Shown piece by piece: positions 23,878-33,156 of a stretch of DNA of 64,000 bases. Below the pieces are notes generated by a model. It saw only the letters and a program-made list of their open reading frames with translations, was not told the DNA's origin and made no database searches. The position numbers were made by a program, and so were the translations under genes. The stretch is from Candidatus Saccharimonadota bacterium. GTDB taxonomy: Bacteria > Patescibacteriota > Saccharimonadia > Saccharimonadales > Saccharimonadaceae. Positions within the stretch are counted from its first letter, which is position 1; each line of letters starts with the position of its first letter. The stretch is taken from the NCBI GenBank assembly GCA_905372305.1, contig CAJPOP010000001.1, positions 496,001-560,000 of the forward strand. The letters are read 5' to 3'.

Positions 23878-25215
23878 ATGAATAGCTTATCAACCCAAAG
23901 CTACAAAGGTTCGCGGGATTACTTTCCCGAGGATAAGCGCTTGCAAAATTACATCTTTAATATTTGGCGTAAAACAGTGGAAAGTTTTGGCTACGAGGAA
24001 TACGGAGCGCCGCTGCTGGAACCATTGGATATTTATTTAGCAAAATCAGGCCAAGAACTGGCGGGCGAGCAAACATACGCTTTCCAGGATCGCGGCGGAC
24101 GAATGGTAGCGATCAGGCCGGAGATGACGCCGTCAATCTCGCGGATGGTAGCAGCGAGGCGGCAGGAAATGCCAATGCCGGCACGGTTATATTCAATCGC
24201 CAATTTTATGCGCTACGAGCGGCCGCAGCGGGGCAGAGAGCGCGAGTTTTGGCAATTAAACGCCGATTTGTTCGGTGTAGACGGCGCCATAGCCGACGCA
24301 GAAATTATTGAGATGGGACATGCCAGCATAATCAATTTCGGCGCCAAGCAAGACATGTTCACCGTGCGAGTCAATCACCGCCAGCTAATCAACCGGCTAA
24401 TGGACGGATATTTGAAACTAGATATCGTCGGCGCCTCAATGATGACCAAGCTGCTTGACAGAAAAAATAAAATTTCCGCAGAGGAATTTAAGCAGCAAGC
24501 AGTTGAGATTTTCGGCAGCCAGGCAAACGAAGGTCTGCCAAAACTTGCAGAGATGATCGGCATAAAATCGGTGAACGACTTGCCGGAAGAATTATCTGAC
24601 GATCCTAGCGTTAAGCAGATTCGTGAAGTCATGGATTTGCTGGTCAAAAAAGGTATAAAAAACGCCATATTTGACATAACGCTAATGCGCGGATTGGACT
24701 ATTATACAGGCACAGTGTTCGAATTCTTTGACAATTCACCGGAAAATAACCGGGCGCTGTTCGGCGGCGGCAGATACGACGGCCTGGTCGGACTGTTTGG
24801 CGTTGAACCGATAGCCACAGTTGGCGTTGGTCTGGGTGCAACGACAATGCAGCAATTTCTGGAAGTCCACGGTTTGCTGCCGCAACTAGCTTCGCACACC
24901 GACGTTTATCTCATTCCCGTAGACAAAGAATCGCTACCCGGCGCTGATACGCTGGCGCAAAAACTGCGGGCCGAAGGCGTAAAAGCCGAGCTGGATATAA
25001 CTGGCCGCAAGCTAGACAAACAGATTAAAACTGCCGCTAAAAAACAAATTCCATTCGCAGTATTCATCGGCGAAGATGAAATTAAAAACGGCATGTACAC
25101 GGTAAAAAATCTGGCGGAGTCAAACGAGCAAAAAGTTGACTTTGACAGAATGATCACAATTGTCAAAGATCGGCGCTACGACAGCGACGATGACGACTCG
25201 CTGTTTGAGATATAG
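23878..25215 (+). CDS. hisS: histidyl-tRNA synthetase
   Basis: A 445-residue class II synthetase. Motif 2 appears as RPEMTPSISRM plus the RYERPQRGREREFWQLNADLFG stretch, the histidine-specific motif as RGLDYYTGTVFEF, and motif 3 in GGGRYDGLVGLFG, with a C-terminal anticodon-binding domain (VYLIPV...AEGVKAELD). I set the start at ATG 23878 (M-N-S-L-S-T-Q..) because the promoter ends 9 nt upstream. A longer in-frame reading back to 23764 would run through the rplL terminator. Confidence 0.96.
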   Translation: MNSLSTQSYKGSRDYFPEDKRLQNYIFNIWRKTVESFGYEEYGAPLLEPLDIYLAKSGQELAGEQTYAFQDRGGRMVAIRPEMTPSISRMVAARRQEMPMPARLYSIANFMRYERPQRGREREFWQLNADLFGVDGAIADAEIIEMGHASIINFGAKQDMFTVRVNHRQLINRLMDGYLKLDIVGASMMTKLLDRKNKISAEEFKQQAVEIFGSQANEGLPKLAEMIGIKSVNDLPEELSDDPSVKQIREVMDLLVKKGIKNAIFDITLMRGLDYYTGTVFEFFDNSPENNRALFGGGRYDGLVGLFGVEPIATVGVGLGATTMQQFLEVHGLLPQLASHTDVYLIPVDKESLPGADTLAQKLRAEGVKAELDITGRKLDKQIKTAAKKQIPFAVFIGEDEIKNGMYTVKNLAESNEQKVDFDRMITIVKDRRYDSDDDDSLFEI

Positions 25216-25227
25216 CCGCATCTCTGT

Positions 25228-25233
25228 TATAAT
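25228..25233 (+). promoter_or_regulatory. promoter of tig
   Basis: TATAAT (25228-25233) ends 8 nt before ATG 25242. No ribosome site fits between them, so the transcript is probably leaderless. An in-frame GTG at 25236 is too close to the -10 to be transcribed. Confidence 0.65.
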
Positions 25234-25241
25234 TAGTGTCT

Positions 25242-26525
25242 ATGAAGACGACTGTAAAAAAATTATCAGACACCAAAGTCCAATTGTCGGTTTCTTTGGA
25301 ACCGAGCGAATTGGCAGCTGCCGAGCAAGTTTCTCTGGCAAAATTGGCGCGCAATATTAAAGTTCCTGGATTCCGCAAAGGTAAAGTACCCGCCAGCGTT
25401 GCCGCCAAGCACGTTAGCCCAAGCGCTTTGCAAGAGCAGATTTTAGAAAATGCCATCTCTAAAGCCGTCGCCGAGGCCTTTATTAACGAAGATATCCAAG
25501 CGCTGGAGCGCCCAAATGTCGAGGTTAAAAAGTTTGTACCTGGCGCGGAACTAGAATTTACAGCCGAAGCAGTAGTTGTGCCGCCAGTCAAGCTGGGCGA
25601 TTATAAAAACCTGAAAGCCAAAAAAGCCGCTGCTAAAGTCGAGGCTAGCGAAGTTAACGAAGTAATTGAACGCATCCGCCAAAGCTATGTTAAGAAAACC
25701 GAAGCCAAGCGCGCCGCAAAAAACGGCGACGAAGTAATTATCGATTTCACCGGTAAAAAGAACGGCACGGCGTTTGACGGCGGATCGGCTAAGGATTTCG
25801 CCTTAAAGCTAGGCAGCGGGCAATTTATTCCCGGATTTGAAGAGGGGGTGGCCGGTCATAAAGCAGGCGACGAATTCGACTTGGAGTTGACATTTCCGAA
25901 GGATTATCACGCTAAAGAAATGGCTGGGCAAAAGGTCGTGTTTAGTGTCAAACTGCACAAAGTAAACGAGCTAGAATTACCGAAGCTTGACGATGAATTT
26001 GCCGCCAAATGCGGGCCATTCACCGAAATGAAAGAACTAAAAGCCGACATCAAGCGCGAACTAGCAGAGCAGAAAAAACGCGAAGCGGAAGAAAAATTGA
26101 AAGACGAGCTGGTTAGCGAACTGACAGAACTTAGTAAGGTTGCGCTGCCGGAACTGCTGATTGAAGATCAGCTGCGGTCGATAAAACAGGATTTGATGCA
26201 GAATCTGGCGTACCGCGGGCTGTCGTTTGATAGTTATTTAAGTTCGCAAAAGTTCAAAGACGAAGACGATTGGCAACAAAAAGAAGCTCGTCCAACAGCT
26301 AAAAAGCGCGTGAAAGCCGGATTAGTTTTAGCTGAATTATCGAAAGTATTGAAAATCGAAGTGTCGCGCGAAGAATTACTGGAGCAAATCAGCGTATTCA
26401 AACAGCAGTACGGCAAGGACGCCAAAACCGCCGCCCAGTTCGACAATCCGGAGGTTCACCGCGATATTGCCAACAGAATGATCACCGATAAGACTGTCGA
26501 CAAGCTCGTAAAACTGAATTCGTAA
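25242..26525 (+). CDS. tig: trigger factor
   Basis: A 427-residue ribosome-associated chaperone and peptidyl-prolyl isomerase. The ribosome-docking signature is NIKVPGFRKGKVP (about residues 41-53), the FKBP domain spans about residues 155-240 (GDEVIIDFTGKKNGTAFDGG, FIPGFEEGVAGHKAGD), and the helical C-terminal chaperone domain follows. It holds nascent chains at the exit tunnel. ClpP is encoded 1.5 kb downstream, an echo of the common tig-clpP-clpX order, with a metalloprotease gene between and no clpX in view. Confidence 0.95.
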   Translation: MKTTVKKLSDTKVQLSVSLEPSELAAAEQVSLAKLARNIKVPGFRKGKVPASVAAKHVSPSALQEQILENAISKAVAEAFINEDIQALERPNVEVKKFVPGAELEFTAEAVVVPPVKLGDYKNLKAKKAAAKVEASEVNEVIERIRQSYVKKTEAKRAAKNGDEVIIDFTGKKNGTAFDGGSAKDFALKLGSGQFIPGFEEGVAGHKAGDEFDLELTFPKDYHAKEMAGQKVVFSVKLHKVNELELPKLDDEFAAKCGPFTEMKELKADIKRELAEQKKREAEEKLKDELVSELTELSKVALPELLIEDQLRSIKQDLMQNLAYRGLSFDSYLSSQKFKDEDDWQQKEARPTAKKRVKAGLVLAELSKVLKIEVSREELLEQISVFKQQYGKDAKTAAQFDNPEVHRDIANRMITDKTVDKLVKLNS

Positions 26526-26565
26526 TTTCGGCGGACCTGGTTTACGGTAAATATACGCCAATGAT

Positions 26566-27951
26566 ATGTCAAGCTTAACTCGGACTCTTTCAGGCAGAAC
26601 AGACGAAATATCCAGGCGGTGCTTTCTTAAAGCTGCTTTTGAAGCTGCTTTTTTAGGCGGCGCATGTGGAGCTGTATATTTTTGGTTATCCGGCGACAGC
26701 CCTCACATTCCCACGCCTGGCGTATATCAGGAAAGAAACCCGCAATTTTCTCCAGTCACCATCAATCTGGGCGTTGTGGCGATCGCTGCCGACGGTGCGG
26801 CTCGTTATGACGGCGACGATAAGATCAGAAGAGATATAGCCGAACAAACCACCCGAATCACTCGCACAACCAGCGGCGCATATCGCTTTAACCCCGCATT
26901 TTTCAACGACAATACCGAACCCGACAGTTCGCGCCAAACTAAGCAGGGAACGACAGAAGCATATTATTCCGACGGCCAGCTGGAAAGAATAGCAGACAAC
27001 TATCATGCCAAGCTAGGCAAAACTTCAATAGTAATGCTGGTTGTTGACTGCGCAGGCATAGAAAACGGTGAGATTGGCGGCGAAGCCATCTATAAGGGAG
27101 AAGGATCTTACCCTTGGATTCGTATACCAGCAGTAAATAAATTTGCCAGCGGCGTTTACGCGCATGAAATCGGCCACCTCCTAAGTCCCAGAGGCTTGGG
27201 CGAAGGATTGGGACACGAACGAGTCATGAACTGCCATCTGGAAGACGCAAACGGCAATCCAACGCAGCTGTACGCAATTGACACTATCCAAAATCTAATT
27301 CGCAGCGGCTGCGGGCTGATCAATAATTACGATGGCACAGTAGATCAATACGCCTCGCCGCGCTCTGTCATGGGGAATTCCAGCGCGTACAAAGAGGAAG
27401 GATCAGAAGAACGGCCGATTTATTCGCCGGCAAATATAGCTTTTCTGGATCCGCGGCGGCAGGTAATCTGCATTGAACCAGAACCAGGAACGTATCCATT
27501 ATCCTACGAACCTGGCAAGCTGTTCGGGGTGGAAATAATGCTGTCGAAAGACCATGCGTTGAAAAAGATACTGCCAGACGCCGACACGCTATTCTTCGGA
27601 CCGATTGTCCAAAGCGTAAAAGATGAAAACACGCCATTTGAGTCTACCGATGCACAGAAAACGATCGGCGTATTTGCTACCTGGAACGACGGCAGAGAAA
27701 CAGCGCTGCTGGACATTAGCCTGTTTCGCGATATCATTCCCGGCGACAACACAGAGAACGTGATCTACGCCGACGAGCAGCTGAATATCGTTGTTGTGTC
27801 AGGATACGGAGATGAAGGAGAATACATGAGGACTATAAGACTGGACACCTCTGAAGGACGAGCAGCGCTGGAAGAGGCCAAACAGCGCACTGGCGAACGC
27901 AACCAGTTGCTATTAGACGCCAGAAAAACCGATAAGAAAAAGCCGTATTAG
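26566..27951 (+). CDS. exported zinc metalloprotease with Tat-like signal
   Basis: A 461-residue protein. The N-terminus holds SRRCFLKAAFEAAFLGG (about residues 16-32), matching the S-R-R-x-F-L-K consensus of twin-arginine signals and followed by a hydrophobic core, so it is probably exported folded or anchored outside. The catalytic motif is YAHEIGHLLSP (HExxH, near residue 205), and RSVMGN with a Met may be the Met-turn of metzincin-type enzymes. The rest has no recognised family. TATACG (26552-26557) ends 8 nt before the ATG. It could act on host or own surface proteins. Confidence 0.72.
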   Translation: MSSLTRTLSGRTDEISRRCFLKAAFEAAFLGGACGAVYFWLSGDSPHIPTPGVYQERNPQFSPVTINLGVVAIAADGAARYDGDDKIRRDIAEQTTRITRTTSGAYRFNPAFFNDNTEPDSSRQTKQGTTEAYYSDGQLERIADNYHAKLGKTSIVMLVVDCAGIENGEIGGEAIYKGEGSYPWIRIPAVNKFASGVYAHEIGHLLSPRGLGEGLGHERVMNCHLEDANGNPTQLYAIDTIQNLIRSGCGLINNYDGTVDQYASPRSVMGNSSAYKEEGSEERPIYSPANIAFLDPRRQVICIEPEPGTYPLSYEPGKLFGVEIMLSKDHALKKILPDADTLFFGPIVQSVKDENTPFESTDAQKTIGVFATWNDGRETALLDISLFRDIIPGDNTENVIYADEQLNIVVVSGYGDEGEYMRTIRLDTSEGRAALEEAKQRTGERNQLLLDARKTDKKKPY

Positions 27952-27953
27952 CT

Positions 27954-27987
27954 TGATTCTAAACATTAGACATAATTATGGTATAAT
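27954..27987 (+). promoter_or_regulatory. promoter of clpP
   Basis: An extended -10, TGG-TATAAT (TATAAT 27982-27987), ends 6 nt before the clpP ATG, implying a leaderless transcript. A TTGATT hexamer at 27953-27958 is too far away for a standard -35. Confidence 0.6.
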
Positions 27988-27993
27988 ATATCT

Positions 27994-28593
27994 ATGAACA
28001 AACCAACCAACTATCTCATTCCTACTGTCATCGAAAAGTCAGCCGACGGCGAGCGGGCGTTTGATATCTATTCACGCCTCCTCAATGAGCGGATTATTTT
28101 CCTCGGTGAGGAGGTCAACGAGCATACCGCCAATAGCGTGGTGGCGCAGCTGCTGCACCTGGCGTACGTTGATCCAGAAGCGGACATCTCGCTCTACATC
28201 AATAGTCCGGGCGGCAGCGTGTATGATGGCATGGCGATTTACGACACCATGAATTTTATCAAGCCGGACGTGGCAACGTATGGCATTGGCTTGCAGGCCA
28301 GCATGGGTGCGTTTCTACTCAGCTCTGGCACTAAAGGCAAGCGGTTTTGCCTGCCGCACGCCAAGGTAATGATCCACCAGCCGTCCTCTGGCACGCGCGG
28401 CAAGGTGACCGACATGGAAATTGACCTGAAAGAAACGCTGGAAGTGAAGGAAATGCTAGCCAAAATCATGGCCAAAAACACCGGCCAGAAACTCAGTAAG
28501 GTCAAGGCCGACATGGAGCGCGACTACTGGATGGGCCCTCAGGAAGCGGTAAAATACGGGCTGGTGGATAAGGTGTTGAGTAAATTGTCGTAG
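27994..28593 (+). CDS. clpP: ATP-dependent Clp protease proteolytic subunit
   Basis: A 199-residue ClpP. Catalytic Ser lies in QASMGAFLL (about residue 101), His in VMIHQPSSG (about residue 126) and Asp in [12 protein letters not shown] (about residue 176). The usual GQAASMGA has become GLQASMGA, a small change beside the nucleophile. ClpP forms a tetradecameric barrel fed by ClpX or ClpA/C; no unfoldase gene is in this window. Confidence 0.96.
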   Translation: MNKPTNYLIPTVIEKSADGERAFDIYSRLLNERIIFLGEEVNEHTANSVVAQLLHLAYVDPEADISLYINSPGGSVYDGMAIYDTMNFIKPDVATYGIGLQASMGAFLLSSGTKGKRFCLPHAKVMIHQPSSGTRGKVTDMEIDLKETLEVKEMLAKIMAKNTGQKLSKVKADMERDYWMGPQEAVKYGLVDKVLSKLS

Positions 28594-28621
28594 ATTTGAC
28601 GGCTTTTGTATTACTAATGTA

Positions 28622-28650
28622 TTGCAATTGTATAGTATTTGCGCTATAAT
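28622..28650 (+). promoter_or_regulatory. promoter of the toxin-antitoxin pair
   Basis: TTGCAA (28622-28627), a 17-nt spacer and TATAAT (28645-28650). The -35 overlaps the palindrome ATTGCAAT (28621-28628), a possible operator, since antitoxins of this type repress their own promoter. Confidence 0.6.
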
Positions 28651-28657
28651 TATGTAT

Positions 28658-28945
28658 ATGAGTAGTACACAATTAACCATCCGCACCGACGAAGCAACTA
28701 AAACCGCCATTGCCCAGTTTGCTAAAAAACTGGGATTAAGCACCAGCGCTTTCGTGATGGCAGCAGCCCGCGAGGCGATGGAAAACGGGCGAGTAACGCT
28801 CAGCGCACCGCTGGAGCCGACGCCATACTTGAAGGAGATTATCGAGGAGACGGAGCAGGATATTGCAGAGGGCAATTATCACAAATTTAGCTCCGCCGAA
28901 GAATCGCTAGCTTTTTTAGACAAGGCAATGCGCGATGATAGCTGA
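28658..28945 (+). CDS. RelB/DinJ-family antitoxin
   Basis: A 95-residue protein with an N-terminal ribbon-helix-helix of the RelB/DinJ type (QLTIRTDEATKTAIAQFAKKLGLSTSAFV) that would bind DNA as a dimer, and an acidic C-terminal tail that would wrap the toxin. ATG 28658 is preferred over 28652 and 28622, because the TATAAT box ends 7 nt before it. Its last 11 nt overlap the toxin gene, the classic arrangement. Confidence 0.85.
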   Translation: MSSTQLTIRTDEATKTAIAQFAKKLGLSTSAFVMAAAREAMENGRVTLSAPLEPTPYLKEIIEETEQDIAEGNYHKFSSAEESLAFLDKAMRDDS

Positions 28946-29195
28946 TTATTCGCGTCAATTTATCAAACAATTTCGCAAGCTAGACACAAAAACGCAGCTA
29001 AAAGTAAAGAAGCATATTGCGCTGTTCATGAAAAATCCGCACGCCGCCAAACTGCGCTGTCACACCTTGACCGGTGAATACAGCGGACACTATTCCATCA
29101 GTGCCGGCGGCGACCTGTGGCTGCATTTTCGCTATTTGTCAAGCGACGCGGTTATCTTTACCGCTGTCGGCAGCCATGCGCAGTTGCATAAATAA
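28935..29195 (+). CDS. YafQ/RelE-family mRNA interferase toxin
   Basis: An 86-residue basic protein of the RelE/ParE superfamily, closest in pattern to YafQ: FIKQFRKLD, HTLTGEYSGHYSISAGGDLWLHFRY, and VGSHAQLHK at the C-terminus, where the final His is a catalytic candidate. YafQ-type toxins cut mRNA in the ribosome A site. It overlaps its antitoxin by 11 nt. The next gene, on the minus strand, ends 3 nt after the toxin stop. Confidence 0.85.
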   Translation: MIADYSRQFIKQFRKLDTKTQLKVKKHIALFMKNPHAAKLRCHTLTGEYSGHYSISAGGDLWLHFRYLSSDAVIFTAVGSHAQLHK

Positions 29196-29198
29196 AAC

Positions 29199-30731
29199 TT
29201 ACAATTCATAAATACCATCAAACCGATTGCCTGCACCATATAACCCAGCCTGCCTGACGATTTCCCGCAAGTTATCCAGATTACGCGGCTGCTGAACAGC
29301 ACCTAACCAACTGTCATTAACGCGCTGATATAGTTCAAGTATCTTTCCGCCAAATTTTTTATTAACCATCAGCTCTGCCCGATAGCCGCGCCGCATTGTT
29401 TCAGTTTGTCCCGCCAAATAGTCCTTAAAGCTTGGATCAATCTCACTTAGCCGCACAGCCTGCCCATCCATCGAAACAACAGGATCAATTGACCGCGGTT
29501 TCAACGGCGGTAGCCCGAGCGAAATACGGCCCATTTCCTGAGAAACTTCTTGCCTCGCTTCATCGTCTCTGGTAACTTCCACGTGCGGCGAAACGAGTCC
29601 AAACTCCTCTGAAGGATGACAATACGATTGCAACGGATCAGGGAAGCTAGGGAATGATGAGCTAACATTTGACAGTAAATAACTTAAGTCAAGCTGCCTA
29701 GCCGCAATATACGCTTGCCGCTGATCAGAGGCGATAGTCTGCATCGTCCGAGACAGAGCACCGCCGTCGCCAACCGTAGACAAGGCAAATCGGAAATCCG
29801 CATCAATACCATGTATACGATCGCGCGGATGTACCGGATGCTCCAGAAAAACACCATCGCTAAAATGACTCTCCAACAAAGCCCGCTTCACTGCCGTTTG
29901 CAACAACTCCAACTGAAGACGATGAACAGGTTGATTCCAGTGCTCAGTCGGCAAAATACTATACCCAGCTGCAAATCGCCGCGCGAAATCCTCATTTGTT
30001 ACCTCAAGCATTTGCTGATCGTTAATCCGAAACAGCGATTGAGGATTCTGCAGGTTCTGCTGGTAACGAGCAATATCCGTAGCTCTGCCAGACCAGCGCA
30101 AAATCTCGCGCAAACCATAGTCAACCCGGTCAACACACAAATCAGGCGACGGACACTCCACCCAATCGTCAACCTCTGGAAATACCGTCTCATCAAGCGT
30201 CAATCCGTATTTTTCCAGCAGCACGTCAACACCAAACGTCTCCAGTAAATCCCGCAAATCCTGATCATGCAAATTCTCGCCGCCCTGAATCCCCTGAAAC
30301 ATCCAGTCGCCCAAATGCGAAAAGGCAGTCTGCCCAACATCAGAAAACAGCGTCCTTAGTTCCAGCACAGTTCTTTGCCGATCGTCAAACCGTTTATCGC
30401 CCTCCGTCATTTTTCGAACAAACGCCAAACTGCCCCAGACATGCTGCCACCGCGAAAAGTATGTCGTATTCGGTAGTGTCGCAAAACGCGGCGGCAAAGT
30501 TAGCTGCTCCACTGCTTGCAGCCGGCGAAACAGCGGCGAACGAGCCAAGTCCATCAGCAGCGAATCATACGGCTGCCTGTCGCCAATCTCGCAATCCCCC
30601 CAAACCACATCATGAATCCGCATTTTATCATCTTCAAGCTCATACACAGGCAGCTCCAGTATATCCATCACCACACTGTTCTGACCCTCTGGGCTTTGTG
30701 GAAATATATATTCTCTCGTTGGTTCGCGCAT
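29199..30731 (-). CDS. HD-superfamily phosphohydrolase-like protein, altered HD motif
   Basis: A 510-residue protein of the SAMHD1/dGTPase-like (COG1078) group. YFSRWQHVWGS gives the first His, and CVDRVDYGLREI gives the last Asp. The central motif, normally LLHDIGHGPFSH, reads TLFSDVGQTAFSH: the first metal His of the HD dyad is Ser (TCT) and the next His is Gln. It may therefore be inactive, or a ligand-binding relic. TATACT (minus strand, 30744-30739) ends 7 nt before ATG 30731, which sets the start; the frame extends further but would precede the promoter. It lies among dNTP genes. Confidence 0.75.
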   Translation of the reverse strand: MREPTREYIFPQSPEGQNSVVMDILELPVYELEDDKMRIHDVVWGDCEIGDRQPYDSLLMDLARSPLFRRLQAVEQLTLPPRFATLPNTTYFSRWQHVWGSLAFVRKMTEGDKRFDDRQRTVLELRTLFSDVGQTAFSHLGDWMFQGIQGGENLHDQDLRDLLETFGVDVLLEKYGLTLDETVFPEVDDWVECPSPDLCVDRVDYGLREILRWSGRATDIARYQQNLQNPQSLFRINDQQMLEVTNEDFARRFAAGYSILPTEHWNQPVHRLQLELLQTAVKRALLESHFSDGVFLEHPVHPRDRIHGIDADFRFALSTVGDGGALSRTMQTIASDQRQAYIAARQLDLSYLLSNVSSSFPSFPDPLQSYCHPSEEFGLVSPHVEVTRDDEARQEVSQEMGRISLGLPPLKPRSIDPVVSMDGQAVRLSEIDPSFKDYLAGQTETMRRGYRAELMVNKKFGGKILELYQRVNDSWLGAVQQPRNLDNLREIVRQAGLYGAGNRFDGIYEL

Positions 30732-30904
30732 ATTGTCTAGTATATAACTCCTTTGGCGCAAATCGAAGCATAAGCACCAATTATTAGCGCTGGAAATCAT
30801 AAAAATACGCTAAATATAGCGTGACGTTATTAAAACTACCGCCAATCTCACTTGTGTTTGTATTGGAAACTTGCCATAATTAAGTAAAGGCTAAGGAGAG
30901 AAGT

Positions 30905-31843
30905 ATGAGACAATATCTGGATACACTGCGGCATGTTCGCGACAATGGCGTGGAAAAAGGCGACCGCACCGGTACGGGTACGACGGAAGTGTTTGGCGTG
31001 CAGACACGATATGATTTGGCGGACGGGTTTCCAGCCATGACTACCAAAAAACTGTATTTTAATAGCGTGGCGCATGAATTGCTGTGGTTTCTGAAAGGCA
31101 CGGGTAATATTGAATATCTGGCGCAAAATGGCGTACACATTTGGGACGAATGGCCGTATAAGAATTATCTAGAGAAAACCGGTCAAAGCATTCCAGAAAT
31201 CAATGGCGAGGAGTGGCGCGCTGGCATGAAAGAGTTTATCGGTAAAATTGCGACTGACCACGCATTTGCCGAAGAATGGGGTAATTTGGGGCCGGTTTAC
31301 GGCGTGCAGTGGCGCAAATGGCCCGACGGCAAGGGCGGGACGATTGACCAAATCCAAAACGCCATCGACATGATAAAACATAATCCGACGTCGCGGCGCA
31401 ACATTGTCAGCGCCTGGAACGTGGCGGAAATTGACGACATCGCCCGAGCTGGTGGATTGCCGCCGTGCCACACCATGTTCCAGTTTAATGTTCGGCCAGG
31501 TGAAAATGGCGAGAAAGATAAACTGGATCTGGCGCTGACGCAGCGTTCGGCGGACATGTTCCTTGGCGTGCCGTTTAACATCGCTAGTTACGCACTGCTG
31601 CTGTCGATGATCGCTCAGGTGACGGACAAGCAGCCCGGCGAATTCATCCACACCCTGAATAGTGCGCATATTTATAACAATCACCGCACGCAGGTCAATG
31701 AACAATTGTCGCGCCGTCCGTTGCCGCTACCGAAACTGTGGCTAAATCCGGATATTAAGAATATCGACGATTTCACGATTGACGATATTCAGTTAAACGG
31801 CTATAAGCACCATTCGGCAATAAACGCGCCGATTGCGGTGTAG
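30905..31843 (+). CDS. thyA: thymidylate synthase
   Basis: A 312-residue ThyA (dUMP plus methylene-THF to dTMP plus DHF). Visible features are the phosphate-binding RTGTGT (residues 21-26), [13 protein letters not shown], the catalytic Cys in [28 protein letters not shown] and HIYNNH. A leader with AAGGAG precedes ATG, and CATAAT lies at about 30875. folA, dcd and tmk are nearby, giving a compact dTMP supply set. The last 71 nt overlap a convergent gene. Confidence 0.97.
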   Translation: MRQYLDTLRHVRDNGVEKGDRTGTGTTEVFGVQTRYDLADGFPAMTTKKLYFNSVAHELLWFLKGTGNIEYLAQNGVHIWDEWPYKNYLEKTGQSIPEINGEEWRAGMKEFIGKIATDHAFAEEWGNLGPVYGVQWRKWPDGKGGTIDQIQNAIDMIKHNPTSRRNIVSAWNVAEIDDIARAGGLPPCHTMFQFNVRPGENGEKDKLDLALTQRSADMFLGVPFNIASYALLLSMIAQVTDKQPGEFIHTLNSAHIYNNHRTQVNEQLSRRPLPLPKLWLNPDIKNIDDFTIDDIQLNGYKHHSAINAPIAV

Positions 31844-32465
31844 TAGAGCTGTCAGGAGACTTGGAGGACAAAACACCGCCAGCCATTTTTTCAAAAAACT
31901 CTCCTCGGGGAACAATCTTACCATGAGGGATTTGCCATTCATCAATTTCGCTGACTATAACCCGCCCATTAACTGTCCGTACAACAACTTTGTTCCCGTC
32001 TTCATCCAGTACTTGTTCTGATAAAAACGCCCCAATCTTAAGCTTACCCGGATTTACTAAGTCAGCTTCAATCGAATACGGTTCAGCCACAGTTCTTCGT
32101 AGACTCTCTAAGTCCTTTTGCCGTTCCGACCCGTCACGCTCACTCGGGCCAAAAAACATCCTAGTATCCTCTAAAGGAAATTCACCAAGCGTACAAACCA
32201 CTAAACCAGTTTCGCCAATAGCTCTACCTCCTTCTTTACTCCTCTTTCTCTCTTCAAAGTATAGTCTAAACCCATAGCCTGCTCTAGAAAAACGCCTAAG
32301 ATGATACACAGCCAACGGGTCGTCTGAAAGCTCCTCTTCTCCTGGAATTTTTGAGGCTGACCATTCTTTCCTCACTTCAGGGCCAATATCAAAAGCTATA
32401 TCCGAAAACGGCATTGTTTTAATTACTTTTTTTGACCTTTCACGCCCTCTACCGCTTTGCTCCAT
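31773..32465 (-). CDS. hypothetical acidic protein overlapping thyA
   Basis: A 230-residue soluble protein rich in charged residues with no recognised domain. [30 protein letters not shown] near the C-terminus is its most structured-looking part. ATG 32465 follows AAAGGGAG, and TATAAT on the minus strand (32512-32507) gives a ~40-nt leader, so the start is well supported; an upstream TTG at 32486 is not needed. The last 71 nt run antisense into the thyA 3' end, so the final ~23 codons are constrained by ThyA coding. Confidence 0.55.
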   Translation of the reverse strand: MEQSGRGRERSKKVIKTMPFSDIAFDIGPEVRKEWSASKIPGEEELSDDPLAVYHLRRFSRAGYGFRLYFEERKRSKEGGRAIGETGLVVCTLGEFPLEDTRMFFGPSERDGSERQKDLESLRRTVAEPYSIEADLVNPGKLKIGAFLSEQVLDEDGNKVVVRTVNGRVIVSEIDEWQIPHGKIVPRGEFFEKMAGGVLSSKSPDSSTTPQSARLLPNGAYSRLTEYRQS

Positions 32466-32545
32466 AATACTTAGGCTCCCTTTCAATATAATGCTTACAC
32501 CTTTATATTATAGCAAAAAACATAACCATTGTCAAGCCAAAAACT

Positions 32546-33043
32546 CTAAGCAGTCCGTTGGTACATTACAAAATCAAAATCATACTTATTTTCAGCGTCA
32601 GCGGGGTGATGGACGCGGCTAGTTTCCTGCCAGACAGCCATGTCCAGTTCTGGGAAAAAAGTGTCTGCATCTGGGAATGACGCGTCAATTTCTGTGGCGT
32701 AAACAGTGTCAATCTCTGGCGTTTTCAACGCATCGCCATACACCCGGGCGCCGCCAATAATGAACGTCGGGTAGCGCGACAACGCCAGGGCGCTCGGCAG
32801 ATTCATGGCGGTCAGCACACCCTTAACGCCCGTTGGCCGCGAGGAAATGACAATGTTTTCACGCTCTGGCAGCGGACGACAACCAATTGATTCAAAAGTT
32901 TTTCGACCCATAATGACATTGCCACCTTTAGTCAACTTCTTGAAATGCGCCAAATCCGCCGGTAGGCTGCGTCCCCACGGCAAATCGCCGCCTTGGCCAA
33001 TGGCGCGGTTTTTATCATAGGCAACGATAATGGCTTTCTCCAT
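32546..33043 (-). CDS. folA: dihydrofolate reductase
   Basis: A 165-residue DHFR that regenerates THF for thyA. Features are KAIIVAYDKNRAIGQGGDLPW with the substrate-site region (PWGRSLPADLAHFKKLT), NVIMGRKTFESIG for NADPH binding and FIIGGARVYGDAL. TAGACT preceded by TGC on the minus strand ends 6 nt before the ATG, a leaderless arrangement. It is separated from thyA by one unknown gene on its own strand. Confidence 0.95.
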   Translation of the reverse strand: MEKAIIVAYDKNRAIGQGGDLPWGRSLPADLAHFKKLTKGGNVIMGRKTFESIGCRPLPERENIVISSRPTGVKGVLTAMNLPSALALSRYPTFIIGGARVYGDALKTPEIDTVYATEIDASFPDADTFFPELDMAVWQETSRVHHPADAENKYDFDFVMYQRTA

Positions 33044-33156
33044 AACCCCAGTCTAGCATGATGTAAAATTTACGAAAAGCTTGCCCGAGCGGGCAAATAT
33101 TGTCATAATAGAATTACTCGGGGGAGTGAGGTAAGATAAACAAGAGGAGGCGCGGC

